Below, one piece after another: positions 14,703 through 21,400 of a stretch of DNA of 38,372 nt (the stretch's first letter is position 1; each line of letters opens with the position of its first letter). Made by a program: the position numbers and the translations under genes. Where the stretch lies: the NCBI GenBank assembly GCA_900553065.1, contig USBZ01000018.1:1-38372 (forward strand), in the 5' to 3' direction. The notes beneath the pieces were generated by a model. That model was given only the letters and a program-made list of their open reading frames with translations. It made no database searches and was not told the origin of the DNA. This DNA is from an uncultured Desulfovibrio sp. GTDB lineage: Bacteria; Desulfobacterota; Desulfovibrionia; Desulfovibrionales; Desulfovibrionaceae.

Positions 14703-16040
14703 CTAGGGCTGAATCCATTCTTCCGAGAAGTCTTTGATCTCGCGCCCGAGATGTTCTTTCAGTTTTTCCAGCAGGCGCGCTTCCAGCTGGCGTATACGTT
14801 CACGAGTCACGTTGTAGCGCTCGCCGATTTCCCTGAGCGTTGCCGGTTCGTCGGTGAGAAGCCTGTGCTCGAGAATATAGACTTCCTTTTCCGAAAGGGA
14901 AGGGATGAGTTCATGAATGCTCTCGCGCACAAGACGGGAGACTTCCGAGTCGGCAATGCCTTCCTCCACGCCGGGACCGAGGGCGGGAAGAAAGTCCATG
15001 CGCGAAGCGCTGCCGTTCTCGTCGCTGACGGGAAGATCCAGCGACACGTCTCCGGCATCCAGGCGCTGCTGCATTTCCACCACCTGATCCTGCGTTACGC
15101 CGAGCCGTTCCGAAAGCAGGGAGGCATCGGGATCGAAGCCCTGAAGAATGAGCTTCTGCCGTTCCCGGTTCAGGTTGTAGAAGAGCTTGCGCTGCGCCTG
15201 CGTCGTGCCAATCTTCACCATGCGCCAGTTGTCCATGATGAACTTGAGAATGTAGGCCTTGATCCAGAACGAGGCGTAGTAGGAGAACTTGATGCCCTTG
15301 TCGGGGTCGAATTTGTTGACCGCTCGCATCAGGCCCACGTTGCCTTCCTGAATGAGGTCCAGCACGTTCTGCATCCAGCGGCGCTGGAAATCCATGGCGA
15401 TGCGTACCACGAGGCGCAGGTGGGAGGAGATGATGCGGAAGGCCGCCTCGTTGTCTCCGTGATCGCGGACACGGCGGGCCAGTTCGACTTCTTCTTCCGG
15501 CTCCAGCAGCGGAAACTTGCTCACTTCGCGCAGGTAGCTCTGAAGGTTGTCCCGTGCCGGCACGCTCGGCAGCCGGTCTTCGGCAATGGCGGGAAGATTG
15601 CTGCCGAGGTCGATGATGCGGCTTCTGTCGTCGAAGTCGGCAAAGTCGTCGTCGAGCGCATCGTCGCCGGGCAGAAGTTCGCCTTCCTGCGCCTGCTCAA
15701 GTTCCGCTTCCATGACTTCGGGAGAATCGTCTTCGCCGGACTGATCGTCGGCGGAACCATCGGCGGAAAGCTCTTCGTCGGCCTTTTTCGCTTCTTCGTC
15801 ATTTCGGGCGGAGGCGCGCGGCGAACGCTTTCTCACTTTTTTTTCGGATTCATCCGACATGGTTTCCGCAGGGTTTTGTGCTGCGGCGTCCTTTTCTCCG
15901 GCTGCGGGGGAAGGAATGTCGATGATATCGACATCTTCTTGAGATAGTTTGCTTTTCTTTGCTCGCGCAGAGCTGCGTGCCTTCTTTTCCCTGACGGGAG
16001 TGAGCAGTTCGGCTTCATGCGCATCGGAGATTTTTGTCAT
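14703..16040 (-). CDS. rpoH: RNA polymerase sigma-32-type factor (RpoH-like)
   Basis: The C-terminal 300 residues form a sigma-70 family factor. Region 2 shows SHLRLVVRIAMDFQRRW, DLIQEGNVGLMRAVNKFDP and FSYYASFWIKAYI. The RpoH box appears as QRKLFYNLNRERQKL. Region 4 has ATLREIGERYNVTRERIRQLEARLLEKL for -35 recognition. RpoH factors direct heat-shock genes. The protein is 445 residues, against about 290 for enteric RpoH, because of an acidic, Lys/Ser/Ala-rich N-terminal extension of about 150 residues that looks disordered. AAGGA precedes the start. It heads a run of five closely spaced minus-strand genes ending with radA. A more general alternative sigma role cannot be excluded. Confidence 0.85.
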   Translation of the reverse strand: MTKISDAHEAELLTPVREKKARSSARAKKSKLSQEDVDIIDIPSPAAGEKDAAAQNPAETMSDESEKKVRKRSPRASARNDEEAKKADEELSADGSADDQSGEDDSPEVMEAELEQAQEGELLPGDDALDDDFADFDDRSRIIDLGSNLPAIAEDRLPSVPARDNLQSYLREVSKFPLLEPEEEVELARRVRDHGDNEAAFRIISSHLRLVVRIAMDFQRRWMQNVLDLIQEGNVGLMRAVNKFDPDKGIKFSYYASFWIKAYILKFIMDNWRMVKIGTTQAQRKLFYNLNRERQKLILQGFDPDASLLSERLGVTQDQVVEMQQRLDAGDVSLDLPVSDENGSASRMDFLPALGPGVEEGIADSEVSRLVRESIHELIPSLSEKEVYILEHRLLTDEPATLREIGERYNVTRERIRQLEARLLEKLKEHLGREIKDFSEEWIQP

Positions 16041-16096
16041 GGATTCATCCTTATTTCGGCAGAACTTCCGGGGTGGAAGTCTGGTTGCCGAAAAGT

Positions 16097-16125
16097 ATCC
16101 TATAGTTTAAGGTTGGCGTTTTCAA
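16097..16125 (-). promoter_or_regulatory. Candidate promoter of the rpoH-like operon
   Basis: TTGAAA (16120-16125) and TAGGAT (16097-16102) are 17 bases apart on the minus strand, about 60 bases before the start codon. Confidence 0.5.
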
Positions 16126-16150
16126 CGATTTTCAGTACACCTAAACATGT

Positions 16151-16173
16151 TCGCGGAAGAAAAGACTCCGCGA
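16151..16173. repeat. Inverted repeat before the thioredoxin-like gene
   Basis: TCGCGGA (16151-16157) pairs perfectly with TCCGCGA (16167-16173). It lies in the divergent control region, 33 bases before the thioredoxin-like start, with no T tract, so an operator or leader hairpin is more likely than a terminator. Confidence 0.5.
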
Positions 16174-16206
16174 CATTGAGTTTCGAGGAAAGGAAGGAGT
16201 TTTATT

Positions 16207-16725
16207 ATGGAAAGAAGACCGGCGCGTTTTTTCCGCCGCATGATCTGTGGTGTGTTGACGTTCATGCTGGCCGCCGTTCTGATCTGTCCCGTCAATGCGG
16301 CCTTCGGGCAGGATAAGGCAACCAGCCTCAGGCCCATTCATACCTACGAGCTGCTGGACAGGCTTGCCGCCAATCACGGCAAGGTGATCCTGGTCAATTT
16401 CTTTGCGGCCTTCTGCGGCCCCTGCCGGCGGGAGATTCCCGATCTTATCAAAATGCGCAAGGACATTCCCGAAGAGGATCTGCTCATCATCGGCATAGCC
16501 ATCGACCAGAACATCCGGGAAGCCGATTCCTTTGTGAAGTCCATGGGCATCATGGATGCCTATCCCGTATTCTACGGCGGGGAGGAGCTGGCGCGTGCGT
16601 ACCGTATCGACGCCATTCCCTTCAATGTCATCTACAACAGGGACGGACACATCGAGGCGAGCGAAGCCGGATATGTGCCCGGCGCGGAAATGCGTCAGTT
16701 CCTTATGAGTCTCATCAGGCGGTAG
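16207..16725 (+). CDS. TlpA-like periplasmic thioredoxin
   Basis: The 172-residue product has an N-terminal signal or anchor segment (MICGVLTFMLAAVLICPVNAAFG) followed by a thioredoxin fold of the TlpA/ResA type. The redox-active motif is FFAAFCGPCRREIP, with the CGPC pair. The cis-proline region IDAIPFNVIYNRDG follows. Proteins of this family keep periplasmic thiols reduced, often for cytochrome c maturation, or act as peroxide-related reductases. The specific partner is not evident. GGAAGGAG lies seven bases before the ATG. It is followed four bases later by hpt. Confidence 0.88.
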   Translation: MERRPARFFRRMICGVLTFMLAAVLICPVNAAFGQDKATSLRPIHTYELLDRLAANHGKVILVNFFAAFCGPCRREIPDLIKMRKDIPEEDLLIIGIAIDQNIREADSFVKSMGIMDAYPVFYGGEELARAYRIDAIPFNVIYNRDGHIEASEAGYVPGAEMRQFLMSLIRR

Positions 16726-16729
16726 TGTC

Positions 16730-17251
16730 ATGACCAGTATGAAGGAAGTGTTCAGCCGCGACATGATTGAGCGTCGCGTAGAGGAACTGGCCGCGCAGAT
16801 CGACGAATGCTACCGGGGAGAAACGGTGGTGGCCGTCTGCGTGCTGAAGGGAGCGTTTTTCTTTTTCAGCGATCTTGTCCGAGCCATGAAGACCGATGTT
16901 CTCATCGACTTTGTCCGGCTGTCCAGCTACGGCGACGGCACGAGCAGCAGCAAACATGTGGAGATCACCAAGGATGTGGAAATTTCCCTGGAAGGCCGCC
17001 ACGTTCTCATAGTGGAGGACATTGTGGATTCCGGCCGCTCCATGCATTTTCTCATGCGCTATTTTTCTTCCCGGGGGGCGAAGTCCATACGACTGGCGGC
17101 ACTCATCGACAAAAAGGAAAGGCGGGAGTTCGATGTGCATTCCGACTTTGTGGGCTTTGATCTGCCCACGGGCTTCATTGTGGGCTACGGTCTCGACTAC
17201 GCGGAACAATACCGCACGCTTCCGGCCATCTATGAGGTGCTTGACTGCTGA
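16730..17251 (+). CDS. hpt: Hypoxanthine phosphoribosyltransferase
   Basis: Hpt salvages hypoxanthine (and guanine) by joining it to PRPP to make IMP or GMP. The 173-residue product has the PRPP-binding signature VLIVEDIVDSGRSM, the upstream AVCVLKGAFFFFSDLVRAM segment and the C-terminal VGFDLPTGFIVGYGLDYAEQYR, which contacts the base and closes the active site. Length matches bacterial Hpt. The gene starts four bases after the thioredoxin-like stop codon and is probably translationally coupled to it. An in-frame ATG three codons in is an alternative start. Confidence 0.95.
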   Translation: MTSMKEVFSRDMIERRVEELAAQIDECYRGETVVAVCVLKGAFFFFSDLVRAMKTDVLIDFVRLSSYGDGTSSSKHVEITKDVEISLEGRHVLIVEDIVDSGRSMHFLMRYFSSRGAKSIRLAALIDKKERREFDVHSDFVGFDLPTGFIVGYGLDYAEQYRTLPAIYEVLDC

Positions 17252-17298
17252 CGCAGGCGGCGTATGGTCTCGTTGCATATACTGATGGAGAATGCTTC

Positions 17299-18273
17299 AT
17301 GAATGTTACCTGCCCCCAGTGCAATACGGTCTATCGTCTGCCCGATGAAAAGGTAAGGCCCGGAGCCAAGCTTCGCTGTTCGGTCTGCCGTCATATTTTC
17401 ACGCTTTCTCTGGATGACGGGGGCTCGGCTTCCGGTCTGCATCTGCGCGAGACGGAGCATAAAGAGGCTCCCCGGGAAGGCGGTCTGGATCTTTCCGGGA
17501 CTTCCGAACGGAGGAGAACTCTCGAGCAGGCCGATGAAGGCGGGCTTTCCCTCGGCCGCGGAAGCGCTTCTTCCGGCGGCCTCGCCCTGTCTCTGGACGA
17601 GCCTCACGGAAGGAAGGAGCACGCGTCGGACAGACGTAAGGATCAGGGGCTGAGTCTGGACGGTACGGAATCTTTCGGCGGACTGGAGATGCCGAAAAAG
17701 AAGAGTTCCGTGCTGCCGCGGCTCATGAGCTTTGTTTTCTGCCTTGCACTGGCAGCCGGATGCGGCTGGATGTGGGAGAATACGCATTATCTGGACGGCC
17801 TGAAGGGGCTGGTGGCGCCGTATCTCGGTCTGGAGCTGGCGGATCCGTCCGAACCTGTTTCGATGGTGAGCAAGCTGGAGCTGCGCGACGTGCGCCAGTA
17901 TCAGATCAAGAATGAGAAGGTGGGCACGCTGGTGGTCATTGAGGGCAAGGTGAGGAACAACTTCCCCACGCCCCGTGAACTTATCCGCATTGAAGCCGAA
18001 CTGTATGATGCCGGCGGAGCCGTGCTGGCCTCTCAGCAGCAGCTTGCCGGAAACAGCATGAGTTCCTTCCAGCTGGAGCTGCTGGACAAGGAAGAGCTGG
18101 ACAAGGCGCTCAACAACAAGCTTGATATTGTTGAGGCCAACACGAACGTGCTTCCCGGCAATGAAGTGCCGTTCACCATTATTTTTGTGAATCCTCCCGC
18201 CGAAGCGAGCGACTACAAGGTTCGCATTGCCGAGGCCTCCATGCCGAAAGGCCCGGGCAATCTTACGGAGTAG
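17299..18273 (+). CDS. Zinc-ribbon membrane protein with DUF3426-like C terminus
   Basis: The 324-residue protein opens with an MJ0042-type zinc ribbon (CPQC at 5-8, CSVC at 32-35; MNVTCPQCNTVYRLPDEKVR). A Ser/Gly/Glu-rich linker of about 100 residues with repeated LSL motifs follows. Next is one membrane segment (SFVFCLALAAGCGWMW) and a C-terminal periplasmic DUF3426-like domain (LVVIEGKVRNNFPTPRELIRIEAELYD). This architecture is common in Desulfovibrio and other deltaproteobacteria; its function is not established to my knowledge. GGAG precedes the start and the gene follows hpt by 47 bases, probably in one operon. Confidence 0.85.
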   Translation: MNVTCPQCNTVYRLPDEKVRPGAKLRCSVCRHIFTLSLDDGGSASGLHLRETEHKEAPREGGLDLSGTSERRRTLEQADEGGLSLGRGSASSGGLALSLDEPHGRKEHASDRRKDQGLSLDGTESFGGLEMPKKKSSVLPRLMSFVFCLALAAGCGWMWENTHYLDGLKGLVAPYLGLELADPSEPVSMVSKLELRDVRQYQIKNEKVGTLVVIEGKVRNNFPTPRELIRIEAELYDAGGAVLASQQQLAGNSMSSFQLELLDKEELDKALNNKLDIVEANTNVLPGNEVPFTIIFVNPPAEASDYKVRIAEASMPKGPGNLTE

Positions 18274-18317
18274 GATGTCCGGAGGGAACGAAAACGGCGG
18301 AACATGAAAAAAAGTGC

Positions 18318-18346
18318 TTGCTAATCGTTCCTGATTGAAGTACATT
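18318..18346 (+). promoter_or_regulatory. tRNA-Phe promoter
   Basis: TTGCTA (18318-18323) and TACATT (18341-18346) are 17 bases apart, ending 12 bases before the tRNA. Confidence 0.75.
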
Positions 18347-18358
18347 AACCTTCGTTGT

Positions 18359-18434
18359 GCCGAGGTAGCTCAGTTGGTAGAGCAGGGGACTGAAAATCCC
18401 CGTGTGGGCAGTTCGATTCTGTCCCTCGGCACCA
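18359..18434 (+). tRNA. tRNA-Phe (anticodon GAA)
   Basis: Complete cloverleaf: acceptor GCCGAGG/CCTCGGC, D stem GCTC/GAGC, anticodon stem GGGGA/TCCCC with loop CTGAAAA (anticodon GAA at 18392-18394), T stem GGCAG/CTGTC, discriminator A and encoded CCA. Confidence 0.97.
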
Positions 18435-18444
18435 CCGAATTTCA

Positions 18445-18469
18445 GGGTCGCATAATTGCGGCCCTTTTT
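18445..18469 (+). terminator. tRNA-Phe terminator
   Basis: GGGTCGCA (18445-18452) pairs with TGCGGCCC (18457-18464, one T-G wobble) around a 4-base loop, followed by TTTTT. It is 10 bases after the tRNA. Confidence 0.9.
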
Positions 18470-19091
18470 CGTTTAATGCATTTAATGCCTTCACGGCCGG
18501 ATGACGCGAGCGGAGCACGAAAGAGAAGGACCGCCCATCTTGGAAGCGGGGTTGCCTGCATGCTGAGAACGTTGCCGGAAGCGGCGTTGTTTGTCCTGCA
18601 TTGGGCCAGCTCCAGAGGGTGTGCGGAATTTTTTCTGTGAAAGCCTTTTCTCAGGAGTGCTTTTCGCTTCCACAGAAACACAGTACGACTTTCTAAGACA
18701 TAGTGCTCTTCGTCACGGCCGATAGGTATCCGTCTGATGCCGGCTGTTGCGCGTGAGAATTCCGGAAAAACAAAGAAGATGGAAGACTTTCCGTCTTGTG
18801 CGCAATGCCGTTCCTGTTCTGCAGAAGAGCGTTTGGGCTTCAGACGCATCTGCCTGGTAGGACTATGCCGACTCATCGGTATTACTGAGAAAAGATTCCG
18901 AGTCTGGGGCGTTCATGAAGGAAGGCCTACGCTGTGCGAGCCGCCCAGGGGCCTTGGCTGCAGGCAGCGCCAGTCTTGGCGGAACGCGTTTTTTGTGGGC
19001 GAAGGGGAGCACTTGATCGGAGAAGCGTCTGCCTTAGGGGATACGCGGCAGGTATCGGCAGCGGTTCTCCTCCATGTTTCAAGTGATCATT
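18470..19091. other. Gene-free stretch with hairpins
   Basis: More than 600 bases hold no recognisable gene. Two frames are open (18442-18876 minus, 18737-19093 plus), but neither has a ribosome-binding site or recognisable motifs. Two strong hairpins are visible: 18632-18678 and 18776-18797 (AAGATGGAA with TTCCGTCTT, one wobble, 4-base loop). Neither has a T tract. Confidence 0.5.
18632..18678. repeat. 13-bp imperfect inverted repeat
   Basis: TTTCTGTGAAAGC (18632-18644) pairs with GCTTCCACAGAAA (18666-18678) at 12 of 13 positions across a 21-base loop. It is not followed by a T tract on either strand, so it is not an ordinary terminator. It could be a structured RNA, a protein-binding site or a remnant of a small mobile element. 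Confidence 0.55.
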
Positions 19092-19129
19092 GAAAAATAA
19101 GCCCCGGCAGGAGAAGTTCCGGCCGGGGC
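19092..19129 (-). terminator. Terminator of the formate dehydrogenase operon
   Basis: GCCCCGGC (19101-19108) pairs perfectly with GCCGGGGC (19122-19129). On the minus strand it is followed by TTATTTTTC. It lies 26 bases after the cytochrome stop codon. Confidence 0.88.
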
Positions 19130-19155
19130 GCTTGAGACAGGGAAGAGAAGAGTGA

Positions 19156-19602
19156 CTACTTTTCCGCGTCTGCCTGAGGATTCTGAGGATGGCAGGGACG
19201 GCAGCCTTGGAATTCGGAATGCTCAGCGCTCAGCGAGCGATGGCAACCGAAGCAGGAACGCACGGAGTCGCGGCTGTGGAAGGCCATGAAGCGGCTTTCC
19301 GGTTCGCTGCTTCTGCCCTGAATGTTGTGGCATCCGGCATTGGAGCTGCAGGAAGCATAGGGCGATTTTTCTTCCGAGGGGCTGTAGTGGCAGATGGCGC
19401 AGCGCGGCTTGTGATGGCAGGTATCACAGGCTACGTCGGCATGGGAAGTGTGGTTGAAGGTTACCGCCATGCGGGGAGATTCTTCACCACCGAGAACGAT
19501 GGGATTGGTCGGAAACTTGATCTTTTCCCTGAAGTTCTGTGCCTCGGCCGGAGTACACCAGGCCAGGGAGAGAAGAATGGTAAGGATAAAAAGCGGTTTC
19601 AT
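19156..19602 (-). CDS. Cytochrome c3-family multiheme protein of formate dehydrogenase
   Basis: The 148-residue product has a signal peptide (cleavage probably after PAEA) and a c3-type core starting VTFNHTSHADVACDTCHH. Heme-attachment motifs are CDTCH (59-63), CAICH (68-72), CSSNAGCH (85-92), CFGCH (117-121) and CRPCH (134-138). Canonical tetraheme c3 has four. The mature protein has exactly ten Cys and ten His, enough for five bis-His hemes; distal candidates are His-51, 54, 64, 109 and 128. The CX5CH spacing of the third motif is atypical (CX2CH or CX4CH is usual). As the last gene after fdnG, fdnH and fdhE, it most likely accepts electrons from formate oxidation in the periplasm. GGGAG lies seven bases before the ATG. 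Confidence 0.88.
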   Translation of the reverse strand: MKPLFILTILLSLAWCTPAEAQNFREKIKFPTNPIVLGGEESPRMAVTFNHTSHADVACDTCHHKPRCAICHYSPSEEKSPYASCSSNAGCHNIQGRSSEPESRFMAFHSRDSVRSCFGCHRSLSAEHSEFQGCRPCHPQNPQADAEK

Positions 19603-19647
19603 GCGCTGTCTCCCGGTAGATAAGGGGAAATGCCCTGAGGCATTGGC

Positions 19648-20571
19648 TTAGAACTGATTCCAGAAAGAAGGTTTGAGCGGCATCAGGCCCTTCTGGGCGG
19701 CAACGATATCCATGTACAGCATGCCCAGCGCCATGGCATCCATGTCGGGAACACTGTCGCGCTCCCGCAGATCTATGGTGGGGCAGTAGCTCTTGCACTG
19801 AGTGCACCAGTCGATGCGTTCTCCGTTGGCGTTCTCGCTTTCCCTGAGGAATTCCATGGTACCGGAACCTTCCTTTCCGCAGGAGGGGCAGGCACCGCGT
19901 CTGAAATGCCATTCCGTGCCGCAGAGGGAACAGTGCAGATGCTTCTTTCCTCCGCCTCCGGCCAGGAAGGCGTTCTTTTCGTCAAAGACACGCTTGTCGA
20001 GATAGCCTATGGACGGGAAGCTTCCGCATACGGGGCAGAAGCCCTGCATCCAGGAGGAAGGTCTGGCATCCCACGGAGCGTCGTAATGCGCCGCCAGCGT
20101 GCGGATGACGGGACCGAGAACGGTTTCCAGAACGAACAGCAGTACGGGAGCCGGAATGCCCGTGTCCTTTGCCATGTCCTCCAGAGAGGCTTCATGGCCG
20201 GTGAGCAGGGCATCGGCGCCTTTCAGCACAGCGTTTTCCTCGTGGAAAAGCTTTTCCAGCGCGTCGGCATATTCGGCCAGACCGGGAAGCTTCGTCAGCA
20301 GAGGCAGAAGCTTCTGAGCGGATTTTTCCAGCAGGGGAAAGAGACCTTTGAGAGAGGCTCCCGCCATCAGCGGAACGCCCTGCTGCGCTCTTTCCTGACG
20401 CCACGGCGGCAGGGAGAAGCCGCTTTCCTCAAGCATGGGGGAAAGCGTTTCCGGCAGCGTTGCCCTGGCCTCGAGAAGAGGCTGGAACGCGTTCAGTATC
20501 GGCTGAAGCACGGGTCTGTGTTCAGCGATGCCGGCAAGGGTTTCCGAAACGGTCTGACGGGATTCTGGCAT
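19648..20571 (-). CDS. fdhE: Formate dehydrogenase accessory protein FdhE
   Basis: FdhE is a cytoplasmic rubredoxin-like protein needed for making active periplasmic formate dehydrogenase; it acts on the catalytic subunit before export. The 307-residue product has an all-helical N-terminal half and a C-terminal half with paired zinc- or iron-binding CxxC motifs: CPVCGSFPSIGYL, CSLCGTEWHFRRGACPSCG and CTQCKSYC, the pattern of this family. The start at 20571 is set by AGGAG five bases upstream; an in-frame ATG 18 codons earlier lacks one. It lies between fdnH and the cytochrome gene. Two hairpins in the gap from fdnH may lower its expression relative to the structural genes. Confidence 0.92.
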   Translation of the reverse strand: MPESRQTVSETLAGIAEHRPVLQPILNAFQPLLEARATLPETLSPMLEESGFSLPPWRQERAQQGVPLMAGASLKGLFPLLEKSAQKLLPLLTKLPGLAEYADALEKLFHEENAVLKGADALLTGHEASLEDMAKDTGIPAPVLLFVLETVLGPVIRTLAAHYDAPWDARPSSWMQGFCPVCGSFPSIGYLDKRVFDEKNAFLAGGGGKKHLHCSLCGTEWHFRRGACPSCGKEGSGTMEFLRESENANGERIDWCTQCKSYCPTIDLRERDSVPDMDAMALGMLYMDIVAAQKGLMPLKPSFWNQF

Positions 20572-20625
20572 GGGGGCTCCTGAGAAGCTGGAAGCGGACT
20601 GCGCCGCCTGTGGAAAGTAAGGCAA

Positions 20626-20688
20626 AAGAACGGGATATCGTTGTCCCGAAGGGCGCCGGAGCGGGTCCGTTCAGGTTTCCGCTCCGGC
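20626..20688 (-). promoter_or_regulatory. Tandem hairpins between fdnH and fdhE
   Basis: A perfect 10-bp stem (GCCGGAGCGG at 20655-20664 with CCGCTCCGGC at 20679-20688) is followed on the minus strand by a second stem (20631-20637 with 20642-20648, one wobble) and then TTCTTTTG. The second hairpin resembles a weak intrinsic terminator. Both lie in the 123-base gap, so they may attenuate transcription into fdhE or protect the 3' end of fdnGH mRNA. Confidence 0.55.
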
Positions 20689-20694
20689 ACGCTG

Positions 20695-21354
20695 CTAGCC
20701 GAAGCTTGCGAATTCGTGATAGAATTTCGGCTCTTCCGCCAGCAGGTAGATAACGCTGACCTCTTCCGTATCCACGAGCCGCGCCTTGGGATGGCGCTCC
20801 TTGATGCGGGCAAGACGCTTCTGCGCCTCTTCCAGCACCTCGGCACGCTCGCCGAACACCATGGCGCCCGTGGGGCAGGTCTTCACGCACATGGGCTGCA
20901 GGCCCGCGGAAACGCGGTCGATGCACATGTCGCACTTGGTGAGCATTTTGGTCTGCTCGTTGTACCGGGGGATGTTGTACGGGCAGGCGGCTATGATGGT
21001 CTTGATGTCGGCCTCGGAAAGCTGCTTGCACTTTTCGGTGACGAGCACGGCTCCGGTCTTCTTGTCCTGTATCATGGAGCCGGGCACGGCGCCTTCGGCC
21101 AGATCCACGCAGATCGGCGTCAGGCAGTGACGGCACTGATCGGGGAAGAAGTTCCAGACCACATTGCCTTTCTCGTCGAAGTGCTCATGGAAGCGCACGA
21201 TTTTGAGGTTGTTCGGATTGAGATCCGGGGGATTCTGATGGGAACCCCGCTGCTTCGTCACATTGGCGGGCAGGTTGTGCCATTCCTTGCAGGCAAGCTG
21301 GCAGCCGCGGCACGCCGTACACCTGGTTGTGTCTATAAGAAATGCTTTAGGCAT
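20695..21354 (-). CDS. Formate dehydrogenase iron-sulfur (beta) subunit
   Basis: This 219-residue ferredoxin-like subunit carries electrons from the catalytic subunit to the cytochrome. It has Cys clusters for four [4Fe-4S] centres: CTACRGCQLACKEW near the N terminus, CRHCLTPICVDLAEGA, CPYNIP with KCDMCIDRV, and CVKTCPTGAM. It lacks a C-terminal membrane helix, unlike enteric FdnH, which fits a soluble periplasmic dehydrogenase of the Desulfovibrio type. It has no signal peptide of its own, so it would be exported with the Tat-targeted alpha subunit. AAGGAG lies six bases before the ATG. It is 46 bases downstream of fdnG. Also called fdhB or fdnH. Confidence 0.93.
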   Translation of the reverse strand: MPKAFLIDTTRCTACRGCQLACKEWHNLPANVTKQRGSHQNPPDLNPNNLKIVRFHEHFDEKGNVVWNFFPDQCRHCLTPICVDLAEGAVPGSMIQDKKTGAVLVTEKCKQLSEADIKTIIAACPYNIPRYNEQTKMLTKCDMCIDRVSAGLQPMCVKTCPTGAMVFGERAEVLEEAQKRLARIKERHPKARLVDTEEVSVIYLLAEEPKFYHEFASFG

Positions 21355-21400
21355 CGCGTACTCCTTGAGGGGCGCGCCCTGACGGCGCGCCCCGCCTGAA

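Noticed and set aside
18737..19093. 118-codon plus-strand frame in a gene-free stretch
   Set aside because: There is no ribosome-binding site and no recognisable motif, and the composition is Arg/Cys-rich like random GC-rich frames. Not called as a gene.
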